The notes under the pieces are model-generated. The model did not search any database, had not been told where the DNA came from, and was given only the letters and a program-made list of their open reading frames with translations. A stretch of DNA of 64,000 bases from Branchiostoma floridae (lineage: Eukaryota; Chordata; Leptocardii; Amphioxiformes; Branchiostomatidae), in assembly GCF_000003815.2 (NCBI RefSeq), contig NC_049994.1, forward strand, positions 15,260,070 through 15,324,069, read 5' to 3'. The first letter of the stretch is position 1. Each line of letters starts with the position of its first letter. Below, piece by piece: positions 1-10,400 of this stretch. A program made the translations under genes and the position numbers.

Positions 1-132
1 ATATACATACTGTCCAATCAGACGACCCATGCAACTGAACGGGTCAAGAAATAGTTCAATACAATTGTACACATTCAATTTCACAGCAGTATTAAACAAA
101 AACGATTCTCCTTGGAGATCAGTTTACCTTGC

Positions 133-1464
133 TCACTCGATGTCTTCCACGCTGGCCAAGGCTTCAACAGCTGGCGTCTGCACTGACTTTGGCGGGGCTA
201 CGAACAGCACATCTGCGCGACTGGAGCTCTGTGCGTTTCTCGGATTCTCTGTTGGTCTTCGAGGGAATACCCGTCTGGCCGGCTGGTCAGTCCGATTGCC
301 CGTACTCGGTCCAGCGGTTCCCATTCCTCGCGGCGCTCCGACCACCTGAATGTTCACCACTTGATTCGATGACCAGCCAAACTTTTCACGCACCGCGTTG
401 GCGAGTCGTCGCGCCCTACGATGCATAGCGTCTCGAATCTTCTCGATCCTGAGTGCGTAGATGACCGGATTGATAACCGAACTGCAGAGACCGATCAACA
501 TCCCCCATTTTGGCTTTGCCTCCATCTCACAGTCTACCCTTGCAAAGCACAAAAACTGCCGCACCATGTCGATGCAGAGCGGCAGCCAGCTTACGACGAA
601 CACCGCTGCAATAATGACAACTGTCACCTGCTTCTTCTGACTGTGTAGGAGGTGCTGGAATTTTCTTGCAGCAAGTCGTTGTTCCCTGCGTCTTGCGGCG
701 GGGAGGTTGTCTTGAGGGCTCTCGGTAGCCATGGGTCTGGTTCTAGAGATGCGCCGCTTCAGTACGATGAAGATTCTGACGTTGGTGAAGATCACTATCA
801 CTACGGCCATGAACAAGATGATGTTGATAAGGATGAGGTAGCCCACTGGTACCTGCCCTATGCAGTTCTCTGTGTTCATATCAACATCGATGCAGTTCCA
901 GCCCATGGCAGGGGACAAGCAGACAAGCACGCAAACTGTCCATGCGATCCCCAAGCTCACGGCAACGTGTCGCTTGGACATGCGGGTCTGGTAGAATATC
1001 GGGTGGAGGATGGCCAGATAACGGTCCACGGATAGAAGGACCACGCTAACTGCTGATAAGACCAGCACTAAAAGGAAGGTACAGACTACGCTCACTGATG
1101 TCAGTGGTTGAGGCACTTCCGTCTGGAAAATGGCACAGAAGAAGAACGAGAAGAAACCTGCCGCGCAGTCCGCCACAGCCAGGTTTGCCACGAACAGGTG
1201 CATGGGTTTGGACAGGTGGTGGTTTTTCAGCACCCCGGCCAGGACCGCGCCGTTCATGAGGAGAGCGACTGTCCCGACGGTGGCGGCGATGATCCCGACT
1301 TTCCGGTTCTCGTCCAGATGCGGAGCTGGCAGATGAGTACAGGAAGTTACCGCCAGGTCGTAGTCAACGTTGCTTTCTAGCTGCCCGCGGAAGCAAGGCC
1401 AGAAAGACTCGAACACCGTGGAGTTTCCTCCGGTGAAGTTCGCGGTGCTTTCGTTCATCCTCAA
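133..1464 (-). CDS. Class A (rhodopsin-type) GPCR, lysophospholipid/cannabinoid-like, intronless
   Basis: This is a complete single-exon frame of 443 residues encoding a seven-helix plasma-membrane receptor. The outer N-terminus has N-glycosylation sites (NES, NFT, NST within residues 4-16). Helix 1 carries the conserved Asn at about 71 (MNGAVL), helix 2 has LAVAD with Asp 99, helix 3 ends in DRY at 147-149, helix 6 has SWLP at 292-295, and helix 7 has NPVIY at 332-336. MGWNC at 187-191, in the helix 4/loop 2 region, is typical of the S1P/LPA and cannabinoid receptors. Helix 5 lacks the usual proline, as in that group. The Arg/Pro/Ser-rich tail of about 95 residues is probably cytoplasmic. 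A second Met at residue 3 could also start translation. The family is clear; the ligand cannot be assigned from sequence. It lies downstream of the nebulin gene on the same strand and appears unrelated to it. Confidence 0.9.
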   Translation of the reverse strand: MRMNESTANFTGGNSTVFESFWPCFRGQLESNVDYDLAVTSCTHLPAPHLDENRKVGIIAATVGTVALLMNGAVLAGVLKNHHLSKPMHLFVANLAVADCAAGFFSFFFCAIFQTEVPQPLTSVSVVCTFLLVLVLSAVSVVLLSVDRYLAILHPIFYQTRMSKRHVAVSLGIAWTVCVLVCLSPAMGWNCIDVDMNTENCIGQVPVGYLILINIILFMAVVIVIFTNVRIFIVLKRRISRTRPMATESPQDNLPAARRREQRLAARKFQHLLHSQKKQVTVVIIAAVFVVSWLPLCIDMVRQFLCFARVDCEMEAKPKWGMLIGLCSSVINPVIYALRIEKIRDAMHRRARRLANAVREKFGWSSNQVVNIQVVGAPRGMGTAGPSTGNRTDQPARRVFPRRPTENPRNAQSSSRADVLFVAPPKSVQTPAVEALASVEDIE

Positions 1465-2299
1465 GACAGCCCTTTCCTCTCCCTATGGCAAGAAGGACTG
1501 ATTTGGGGCTTTCCACCTTTTCTTCTAACTCATGACGACTTCGGCTACATGACTTTCTACAATAATCTCTCGGGTCTACTGACAACTGAGGAAAATGTAG
1601 TACATTGTATTTTGCTTCTGTACGTCAGTGTTACCACGGCTTCACACCTGCCACATGTGTTGCCATGACAATCAACAGTCACGATTTGCTTGTCACCCAT
1701 TTGATCAAAATGTCAATCCGAGCGAGAATGCTGTGGTGCTGGACACAAACATAGCTCAGGGTTTTGCCCCCTCATAGCAAATACCAATCCCTTTCAATTA
1801 CAAATTGCCACAAGCTTTTCATCCATGTCTTTAGAAACATGTCTGAACGGAGGTGACGCATATAAGGCCACAGCCTGGCGCGCACGTTTCATCCACCCAC
1901 CGTACACGTGGCCTTAAATATATATAAAGTCCTTCTACAGTAATAGTTTCTTTCACCGGACAGCAAACTTACGGAACTCGACGATACCTGTTTCCCTCCT
2001 GTCTACAACTTATCAGCCTTCAAAACAAATGTCCAAAGCTACCTCCGTACACAGTTTCCAACTTTTTAGTTCATTCCATTGAAGAAGACAGAAGCCTTAA
2101 CCTTGTGTGGAGAGCAAGAATACAAATGACTTATAACTATTAAAGTAAAGCCCTAGCCTCATGCATAGCTACGAAGACAGAGAAGCCAGTATGACCAAGA
2201 AGAAGAACTGTCGCAACTGGGCAAATCCGGGAATGAGAGATCAATCGCCTTGTTTGCCAACGAGTCTAAACGTTTTCAGTGACAGAAATGTGCTAAAAT
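1465..2299. other. Intergenic, upstream side of the receptor gene
   Basis: No coding frame with recognisable protein is visible on either strand. An A/T-rich stretch near 1912-1930 could look TATA-like, but nothing ties it to a transcription start. Confidence 0.5.
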
Positions 2300-3690
2300 A
2301 TGCTTACTTAGTAAAATGTCTATCTTTTCTGCCTCGACTTTCAATCGAGTGTAAAACTGAAGTTTCTACGAAATGAATACTGGTAAAGTTTGGAGTGTTA
2401 TTTCCTTGCCATATGGATGTCTCTAAAAGTAGGTGCACTCTGTGCTGCACGTCAGACGTGAATACCAAGAATATTCTAATAACTGTTAATATTACTCTGC
2501 CGAGCATTGATAGAATTACAAAATTAACATGGTAGCTATCAGAAAATTCTTCCTATGTGTTAGACGGCGATCGCTCTGATGATGAAGGAAACCGAAAGCG
2601 TGAAATACAAAGGTTGGTATCTTCTGCAGTTATTAAACTGTAATGTAAAGATCAACCGCTGAATACCTTTGACGCCAGAGTCGAGCTTTAATCAGAAAGG
2701 TTGTTAAAAACAACATTCTTGTTCGCTGAGACATCACGTTGCAGTTCCTGAATAAATTATCTCTCCTTAGCCAGTAGTACTTGTTGGTGAGTATTCTGAA
2801 TGTAAACATGTCTCGTCTTTTTTCGTGACAGCTATATGATCAAAGATACAAATAGTCTAAAATAAACACGCATCATAGAATATGTTTGTGGCACTGAGGA
2901 CAATGGTGTTTTTGTTGATGGACTTTTTATTGAGAGTAAAACTGAAGTTTCTACGAAATGACTACTGGTAAAGTTCGGAGCGTTATTCACTTACTTAGTG
3001 GTTGTGTCCAATTGTAGGTGCACTCAGACATGAATACCAAGAATATTCTAATGGCTGTTAACGTTACTTCGCCAAGCTTTGATAGAAAACACTTGTATAA
3101 AAATGACATAGTAGTTATTAGGAAATTCTTCCCATGTCTTGATGATCATGACGCACCGAAAGCGTAAACAACAACGGTTGGCAATTTCCAGAGTTATTAA
3201 GATCTTCATGTAGACTGTCTTTTTTCGTGACAGCAATATGATCAAAGATACAAATAGTCTAAAATAAACACGCATCATAGAATATGTTTGTGGCACTGAA
3301 AACGACGGTCTTTTTGTTGCTGGACTTTTTATTGAGAGTAAAACTGAAGTTTCTACGAAATGAATACTTGTAAAGTTTGGAGTGTTATTCGCTTGCTTGA
3401 TGGTTGTCTCTAAAAGTAGGTGCACTCTGTGCTTCGCGTCAGATGTGAATACCAAAAATATTCTAATATCTGTTAACATTACATCGCCTGGTTTTGATAG
3501 AAAACAAAATAACATAGTTATTAAAAGATTCTTTCCATGTGTTCGATGACGCACCGAAAGCGTAAATAAAGGTTGGCAATTTCCAGAGTTATCAAGATCT
3601 TCATGTACACGTCATCCAAAAAATATTTTCGACTTCAGTCACAAAGGTTGTTAAAAACAACATTCTTTCCCGCTGAGATATCCCGTTAGC
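2300..3690. repeat. Three-copy tandem repeat, unit about 400-590 bp
   Basis: A core containing AAACTGAAGTTTCTACGAAA recurs at about 2347-2497, 2931-3068 and 3332-3482. Copies 2 and 3 are offset by 401 bases. Flanking blocks are also shared: AAAATAAACACGCATCATAG at about 2860 and 3261, the CACCGAAAGCGTAAA blocks near 3154 and 3551, and a GGTTGTTAAAAACAACATTC block near 2699 and 3647. No credible protein is encoded; short frames inside copies 1 and 3 exist only because the repeat is copied. Confidence 0.8.
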
Positions 3691-4595
3691 CACTGAATAT
3701 ATGTTGGTTTCTTAAGCAAGGACATGTCATTGAGCATACTGATGGCACTAATCCAAAGTACACTACACTGCACGAAAAGTGGTATTTAACGTAGTAAATG
3801 TCAGGTGCTTGCTGCTTTAGACAACGATTATCAGACTTATGTAGGATCTATCGCTATCGTCATGGCAACCATAACCAGATGCACCTGCCGGACTTACCTT
3901 GGAAATAATCTCGTGATAGCTTAAATAACACCTGGAGTTGGGTATAGAGGGCTTACTCCACAGAAAAAGGGGAATTTACAAATGGCGACAAATGCATCCA
4001 GGGAATCTCTACTGGCGACTTGTATCGCTCAAAGTAAGCCATTTAAAATCCTATCCAAAGGACGGCCCTTATAGTAGCGAAGTATACCCATTAAGCACGG
4101 GAAGTCGTGATAAGTCCCTTTCCAAACGACACAAGTAGCATATCAACGGATTCGAACACAGGGCCTCTTGGTTATAAGACAATTCAATGGTTTTGAATTT
4201 TGAATGATTTTGTTTGTTTTTCATATCCGGTAAAACGCCTCATGGCGTAACACACCAGGTCTGTACTGAACAGTACCAGCTGCATAACCGGACAGATTCA
4301 TTCGATCCACTCACACCGGGAAGGACCCATATTATTTTCGATAAGTGCGGTGGGTTCTTCAGCGCGCTGGAGGTGTGGGTCTCCTCAAACAATATTTATA
4401 CGTGCACTGTAGATACAAACAGTTCATTTATCTTCGTATGATAGTGGTAGGATTGGTGATTTCGACCGTAACGGAGATGTCACCTCAAGACTAATGTCCA
4501 TCAAGGTCATTTGATCTGGACCTGAGGTCCATTTTTTTCTGTCTGTCTGTGGAATCCCTGCTTTCAGAAAGAATCAATCAAAACTACACGCAGCC
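3691..4595. other. Intergenic, no gene seen
   Basis: Only short frames without family resemblance occur here. I see no repeat structure, RNA gene or transposon end. Confidence 0.45.
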
Positions 4596-6065
4596 TGTAC
4601 AACGGGGGGTATAACTTTATTGTCTAGAGATGTGTAGATGCGTGTTAGGTGATATCATCACATTGTAAGACTACACCAGAGTCTTTGGTATAGCGAGGCA
4701 CACACCACGCATGCATGTTCAGGGACAATGACATTTAAAAAAATTGTCTACATATTGAAAGGTAAGATGTAAAAGTTGCGACTTAAATTGCTGTGCCGTT
4801 ATATGAGGTAAGTCATGATTCTTTAGTAGTGCTTGACGCGTAACGTTGCTATGCATTTAGGGGGCTGTTGAACTGGAGGTGGGCATATAAGACATTGGGG
4901 ACCACCTACGGCCATAGGAAAAAAACAGAGGTCTATGAAAGATCACTGAGCTTTGGAAGATGTCACTGGGAGATCTTGGAGGTCATTGAAACATCACTAA
5001 GAGCTCTGGAAGATCACTCTATTAGGAGACTTTGGAGATCTTTGGTTGTGATTAAAAGACCTTGAACATAATTGAGTGAGTACGCACTGGATGAAATACC
5101 ATGAGATTTGACGCTCAAAATAGAATCCTCACGTCAAAAATCACTCAAAGAAAACAACACACAGATCTGTGGTCTTGGAAAGATCACTTCGCTTTGGAAG
5201 ACCATTTCATCGGAAGACCTTAGAGGTCATCGAAACAGCAAGAAAGGAATTCTGGAAGATAACTTTACTAGCAAATGAGTGTTAGGTGATGTCATCACAT
5301 TGCAAGACTACGCCAGAGTCTTTGGTAAAGCAAGGCACACACCACGCATGCATGTTCAGGGACAATGGCAAAATTCAAGCGTTTCGTAACGTTACATTGA
5401 AAGGTAAGTTGTGATGTAAAATTTATGACTGAAATTGCTGTGCTGTAACATGAGGAAAAGTATCATTCTGAGGCAGTGCTTGACACGTAATGTTACTGCC
5501 ATTGGAGACAACTTAAAGGTCATAGGAAGATCTTGTAAAGATCACTGAGCTTTGGAAGAACTTCATCGGAATACCTCATTACAGGTCATCACGCAAAACA
5601 TTAAGCAAGGAACTCTGGAAGATCAGTTTATCAGAAAGCCTTGGATTTTTATCCGATCGCTGTCGCATTTTAAAAGTTATATTTATGCATCAATGTTTTA
5701 AAGGTAATTGTATCACTTTCAAGCGATTCTGTGACTGATGGCGCATTTCATGTGTTTTTTGTATATGACACATGCCGATTCAATCTGAAATAGGCTGAAT
5801 CTTAGGTCTTTGATTATGATTAGTAGATCTTGAACATAATTGAGTACTGACTGAAAGGCAGGGAAGAATTTGATGCTCAATCTAGAATCCTCACAAAGAA
5901 GAATGACTCAAAGAAAACCGCCACGCACGCTGTACATCAGGGGATATAACTTTATTGTCTAGAGATGTGCAGATGAGTGTTAGGTGATGTCATCACATTG
6001 CAAGACTACGCCAGAGTCTTTGGTAAAGCGAGGCACACACCACGCATGCTTGTTCGGGGCGCGGC
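4596..6065. repeat. Three-copy tandem repeat, unit about 640-700 bp
   Basis: A block of 90-140 bases containing GTGTTAGGTGATGTCATCAC and CACACACCACGCATGC recurs with starts near 4642, 5279 and 5977. Between these, diverged blocks containing GATCACT..GCTTTGGAAGA and GGTCAT..GAAACA also recur (about 4930-5050, 5186-5270, 5533-5645). Copies 1 and 3 additionally share TATAACTTTATTGTCTAGAG. No coding content is recognised. Confidence 0.8.
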
Positions 6066-7095
6066 GTATTAACACAGAACGTGTGCAGCCGCTCTGTGCT
6101 CCGCCCCACCTTACTGCACTCACATAGGTTCACTCACGCTCAAAGAAATTTTACAAGTTTCACCCAAAAAAAAAGTTCTCTTAAAACATTCCCTGCAAAA
6201 TGTCCATGAACTGGTGAAGGGAAAGGTACAGTACAGTATGGCACGGTACTTAGAAATGTTTCTTACAAAGTTTTTTTTTGCTATGTAAGCCTCAAGTTAC
6301 TAGATACAAGGGATAAACTCCCTAACTTAGGTATAGTTGTCTATACATGCACAACAGTCGAGGTTTCACGGCCATTCACTCTACACAAACTCTCAAACTT
6401 GCTAGTTTCAGATTAAAGCTAACAAAAAGCCGATAGTTACAATGACTTAGTGATAAAGTACACTAAAAACGAACAAAATCACCTACGTATGATCAATGAT
6501 AAATAAAATGCTATTGCAGTGATACAACGTTTGATCATTTTCAAACTCAAAGTTAACGTCCTACAAATATAAAGGCACATGTTTAAAGTTCAGCTTTCAA
6601 ACTAGTTACTGCATCTACCTCTACTATTTCTATGGCTGAAAGGTAAGTTATACACCCATCCAAACATAATAAGGTCTACACGTTTTGTAGTGTTTCGCAA
6701 AACATGAGGTTTGGTTCCCCTGTGGAATAGACCGATTCAGGGGAATCTCTCACATACTTTCCGGTCCTTAAAATAATACAAATCCCAGAAACATCAGGAA
6801 TATGTAGTAAAATCCTGGCATTCATTCTCATTCATCAAATCCAGACAAAGAGGAGTTTTTGTCACTCCTTGTTTAGACATTAGACGTGAAACTGGGAAGA
6901 CGTTCTTCCAGGCTAGAAGTGGTCAGCCCTAAGTGTAGAAAAAGATCTCACATCCTGGCATTTTTCTCTAATTTTTCGTAACATTCAACTGTTTCTTCAT
7001 TGCAATTATAGATTCCTCAAAACCTATCTTCTAGATTACAGTTCAGCTCGTAAAAAGTTCCATATTTTTTACCAAAAAAGCGCCGCAACTGTTAC
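6066..7095. other. Intergenic region beyond the nebulin 3' end
   Basis: No gene is recognised. It lies just beyond the likely nebulin polyadenylation site and could hold a longer 3' untranslated region if another site is used. Confidence 0.4.
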
Positions 7096-7101
7096 TTTAT
7101 T
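7096..7101 (-). promoter_or_regulatory. Candidate nebulin polyadenylation signal AATAAA
   Basis: Read on the minus strand, AATAAA lies about 155 bases after the nebulin stop codon (7256-7258) and would give a short 3' untranslated region. Other AATAAA matches lie further out in the tandem repeat near 5950 and 4617. Confidence 0.5.
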
Positions 7102-7255
7102 TCCGTTGCCAAGGATGGTGCAGTGCTAGTATGGCTCCATAGCTAGCTAGGTCGTCCGCAATCTGTCGTTGTTATAACATCGTGTATGTGAAGAGGTTGT
7201 GATTTCTTTGACGAGTGGAGTTTTTCTTTTTTGTTTAAGCGTTGAATGCTGCTGT

Positions 7256-7435
7256 CTACGACATGGGCTCCACGTAGTTTGCCGGCAGCATGCCGCTCTG
7301 TCCGGTACGCTGCACCGTCCCGGTCATCCACCCGTCGTCGATCTTCACGCAGTTGACAATGACGTCACCGTCCATGAAGCTGATCTCGTCGTCCTCAGCG
7401 GCGGTGTAGTCGAACACCGCGCGCATCACGTTTTG
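7256..7435 (-). CDS. neb: Nebulin exon 41: C-terminal SH3 domain and stop
   Basis: Fifty-nine residues and a TAG stop. The SH3 hallmarks are all present: [15 protein letters not shown] (the ALYDY strand and acidic RT loop), the conserved Trp in GWMTGTV, and the closing motif GMLPANYVE. This spacing is that of the nebulin/nebulette/LASP SH3, which binds proline-rich partners at the Z-disc. The acceptor follows CCCGCCCACAG and the exon enters in phase 0. Nothing is missing from the domain. Confidence 0.95.
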   Translation of the reverse strand, partial: QNVMRAVFDYTAAEDDEISFMDGDVIVNCVKIDDGWMTGTVQRTGQSGMLPANYVEPMS

Positions 7436-10400
7436 CTGTGGGCGGGAATGATACAAGAAGTTAAGATCATTTCATGCTTAATGGTAAAGGTAGTGCCGAG
7501 GGTTGTTTTAAAGGCCATATACACCTTTCTCACGCGGCGGCCATGATAGATCGAAGAAGAGGTCAATGAGGCAAACAGACAAAACTTATTTCTAAAATCA
7601 GGTCCCATTTAGTTTCCCCCCAAACCACACAAATTTTCATGATATAAGATAGAATAATAAATATTACAAGAAGTGTTATGCACCGAAAGATGTAGCAATT
7701 TAGAGTAGTGTAGACTGACCCCATAGTCCCTTAAGAGATGCAAAATAAAAACATAATAATGCAAATCTTTAACGAATTTGCAGCCATTCACTTACTGGTC
7801 GATTTCCTAATTGGCAGGCTACCATTGGTCGAACTGCTAATTAAGATGGACAGCCTTTTGTTTGCCACATTGAACTCGTTTTAGATCTATCATGGCCGCC
7901 GCGTGAGAAAGGTGTATAGGGGCAATAGATTCTAATCCACTGTGTCTGGGGCATGGTATTGGGGGGGTGGAGCCTAACCCTCTCCTCCCATCCGCTTTTA
8001 TCTTCCTAAACGAAGTCAGGTACCCATTTTCCCCCAGCATTTTTTCATGCTTAAAGACCTGTAATAGTTTCTATATTGCTCACACGATATTGTACAGGTA
8101 CATGTTGGTTTTCACGATTGTACAACGAACTCGGCTGTACAACAAGCCAAAGGAAAAATGAAAGCTTTGACACGACTTGCACTTGCAAATAAACTTCTAC
8201 TGATTATAAGCATAGCAAGAGAAGCTCTACTTCTATGTAATTATCATCAGTGTGAATTCAACAAAGACATAGAGTTTTTTCTTGTTGTTAGAATACGTAC
8301 CCCTGACTGGATTGTTGGCTCTGGTTCACTGACAGCAGCGGGAGCCTAGAGGAGGGGTCAGTAACAGCAGCACGGTCAGGTTAGGCGCTACTCTACTACA
8401 GGGGTCTAGAATAAGTCACACAAGCGAAAGGTCTTCTGCTTTTAAGCCCCGGTCACACATGGTCGACAAAGGCCTCCCGAATTTCTTCAGACCATAGTTC
8501 ATAGTTATCAAGGAAGCTCATCCGGTGGCACTGCTTGGGGAGTGGTTGGAAGAAAAGTCATACATGGAAAGGTTCTGTATGTGTGACAAGGGCTTAAGAC
8601 AAGGTACAAGCTAATAGATGGGAAAGAAGGCTTTCAACATCTTTTAATCACTTTCTGCTGCAAGCAAACAATATACAGTAACACATAGGAATGACGGCTC
8701 TAGTGTTATTGCATCAAACAATGTAAGGAAATCACAACACTTTAAACTGCAAGGAGATTAACATATCATAGGAATACCTTTTACGAAACTGTGGTAGCAT
8801 AGATTTTGAATCTTGCACAACATTTACTACTGATTAACAGCCATAGCTCAGACACAGAAAAGACCTCTACGTTACAACATACATATCAGCTGTTGTTAGG
8901 GAATATTAAAGAGTTCTAAGGCCTCACCAATATATTTTCTTGTTTCTCGCACTGTTTAAGGCAAATATATAAAAGGTGGACATCTTAAAAGCAGAGGGCG
9001 GAGAGGAAAACTTGAGAAGGACTGTATTCACTCCATGAAACTGGGGTTAGCAATGCATAAACCTTGTCCACAGGTTTTGTTTTCATTATGTTGTTTTTCA
9101 AGTTAGAAACTTTGAGCATACATTTTTAAAGTCTGGGAACCAACAACTTGGATTGGTGTGGTCGAACTTAGAAATACCAGTCTGCGATGGTCAAAGACTG
9201 GTATTTCTGGTACATCTTTCAACAGAACAACGTTGTGAGAAAGTTGTAAGACGGGCGAACGTACCTCAAACTTAGGCTGCTGTGCATCAGGATGGGTCAT
9301 GGGGTCGTAGTCTTCAATCTTGCCTGGCTTCAGCCTGACCTGTTGGTAGCCTGAGTAATGAGGGAAACGGGATTCGTTAATCTTTGACCCACTCATGATA
9401 CCATGGAGACCTTTCCTTCAGCTTAATGGTAGGAGTATACCCAAAAAGTGATTTTTGTTTTTCTTTTTACTTAATGGTCATTACGTAACAAGGCCTGAAG
9501 GCCACTCAAGGTTACGGGTTACACGATTGTAACTGTAACAGCATCTCTTCTCCCTATGTCAGAAACATCATGATTGAGACCAGCCCAATTGCTCACTATG
9601 AGTGAGGACTAACTGACCCAATATGCGAAGCGCGGGTTACGAGGGCTGCTCGGGAGATTCCCTACCCCATTTTGGCCGGAATGATTTGAAATCTGTATGC
9701 CTTGGTTGATAACTTGATACCCAAGCAGCGACCTGTATACCGTATGACTGGTGAACCATCGTGAAGTAACAAAACCCATTCTTGCCAAATTGGCAAGCTC
9801 AGAGAGTACTGTTTAAGCAGTAGTTAAACCAACCTTCAAGCAACATTGGAACAAGTTTTGCCAATGGCATTGTAAGTCCTTGTTAATATTGCTTCTAATA
9901 AGCAAGGTACATGTGGTTCACAACATTTGTGAACTGTATCTATAAATACTAGATGACAATTCCTTCTGAATTCATTCAATATAAGTTTACAACTAGATAA
10001 CTGTATGTAAGTCTTCAGTTATGACAAAACTATGAACAACTAATTAGATGGTCAAAGCTAGAAATGGGGAGAAAACTATATCATATAACAATATTTAGAA
10101 GAGGATCATACAGGATGTTATGATATCTTGCACAGCAGCTAAAAGAACCTAACATTTCATTTTAATGACAATCAGCTGTCCCCAAAGATATCAAAATAAT
10201 AATGTACTGGGTAGTCCTGCAATAGCTTGAATAAAAAAATGACTTGAAGAATTTGTAGCTGAGTAGGCCTCTAACCACTGAAGAAGTTGTGAGCAAAGAC
10301 ACCTGGTCTGGGTGACAGACTAAATAAAAGTTCTTTAACAAGATCTACACATGTATGCAGCTCCAGATGTCTTACTTTACATTCTCTTCTGAGATCTTAA

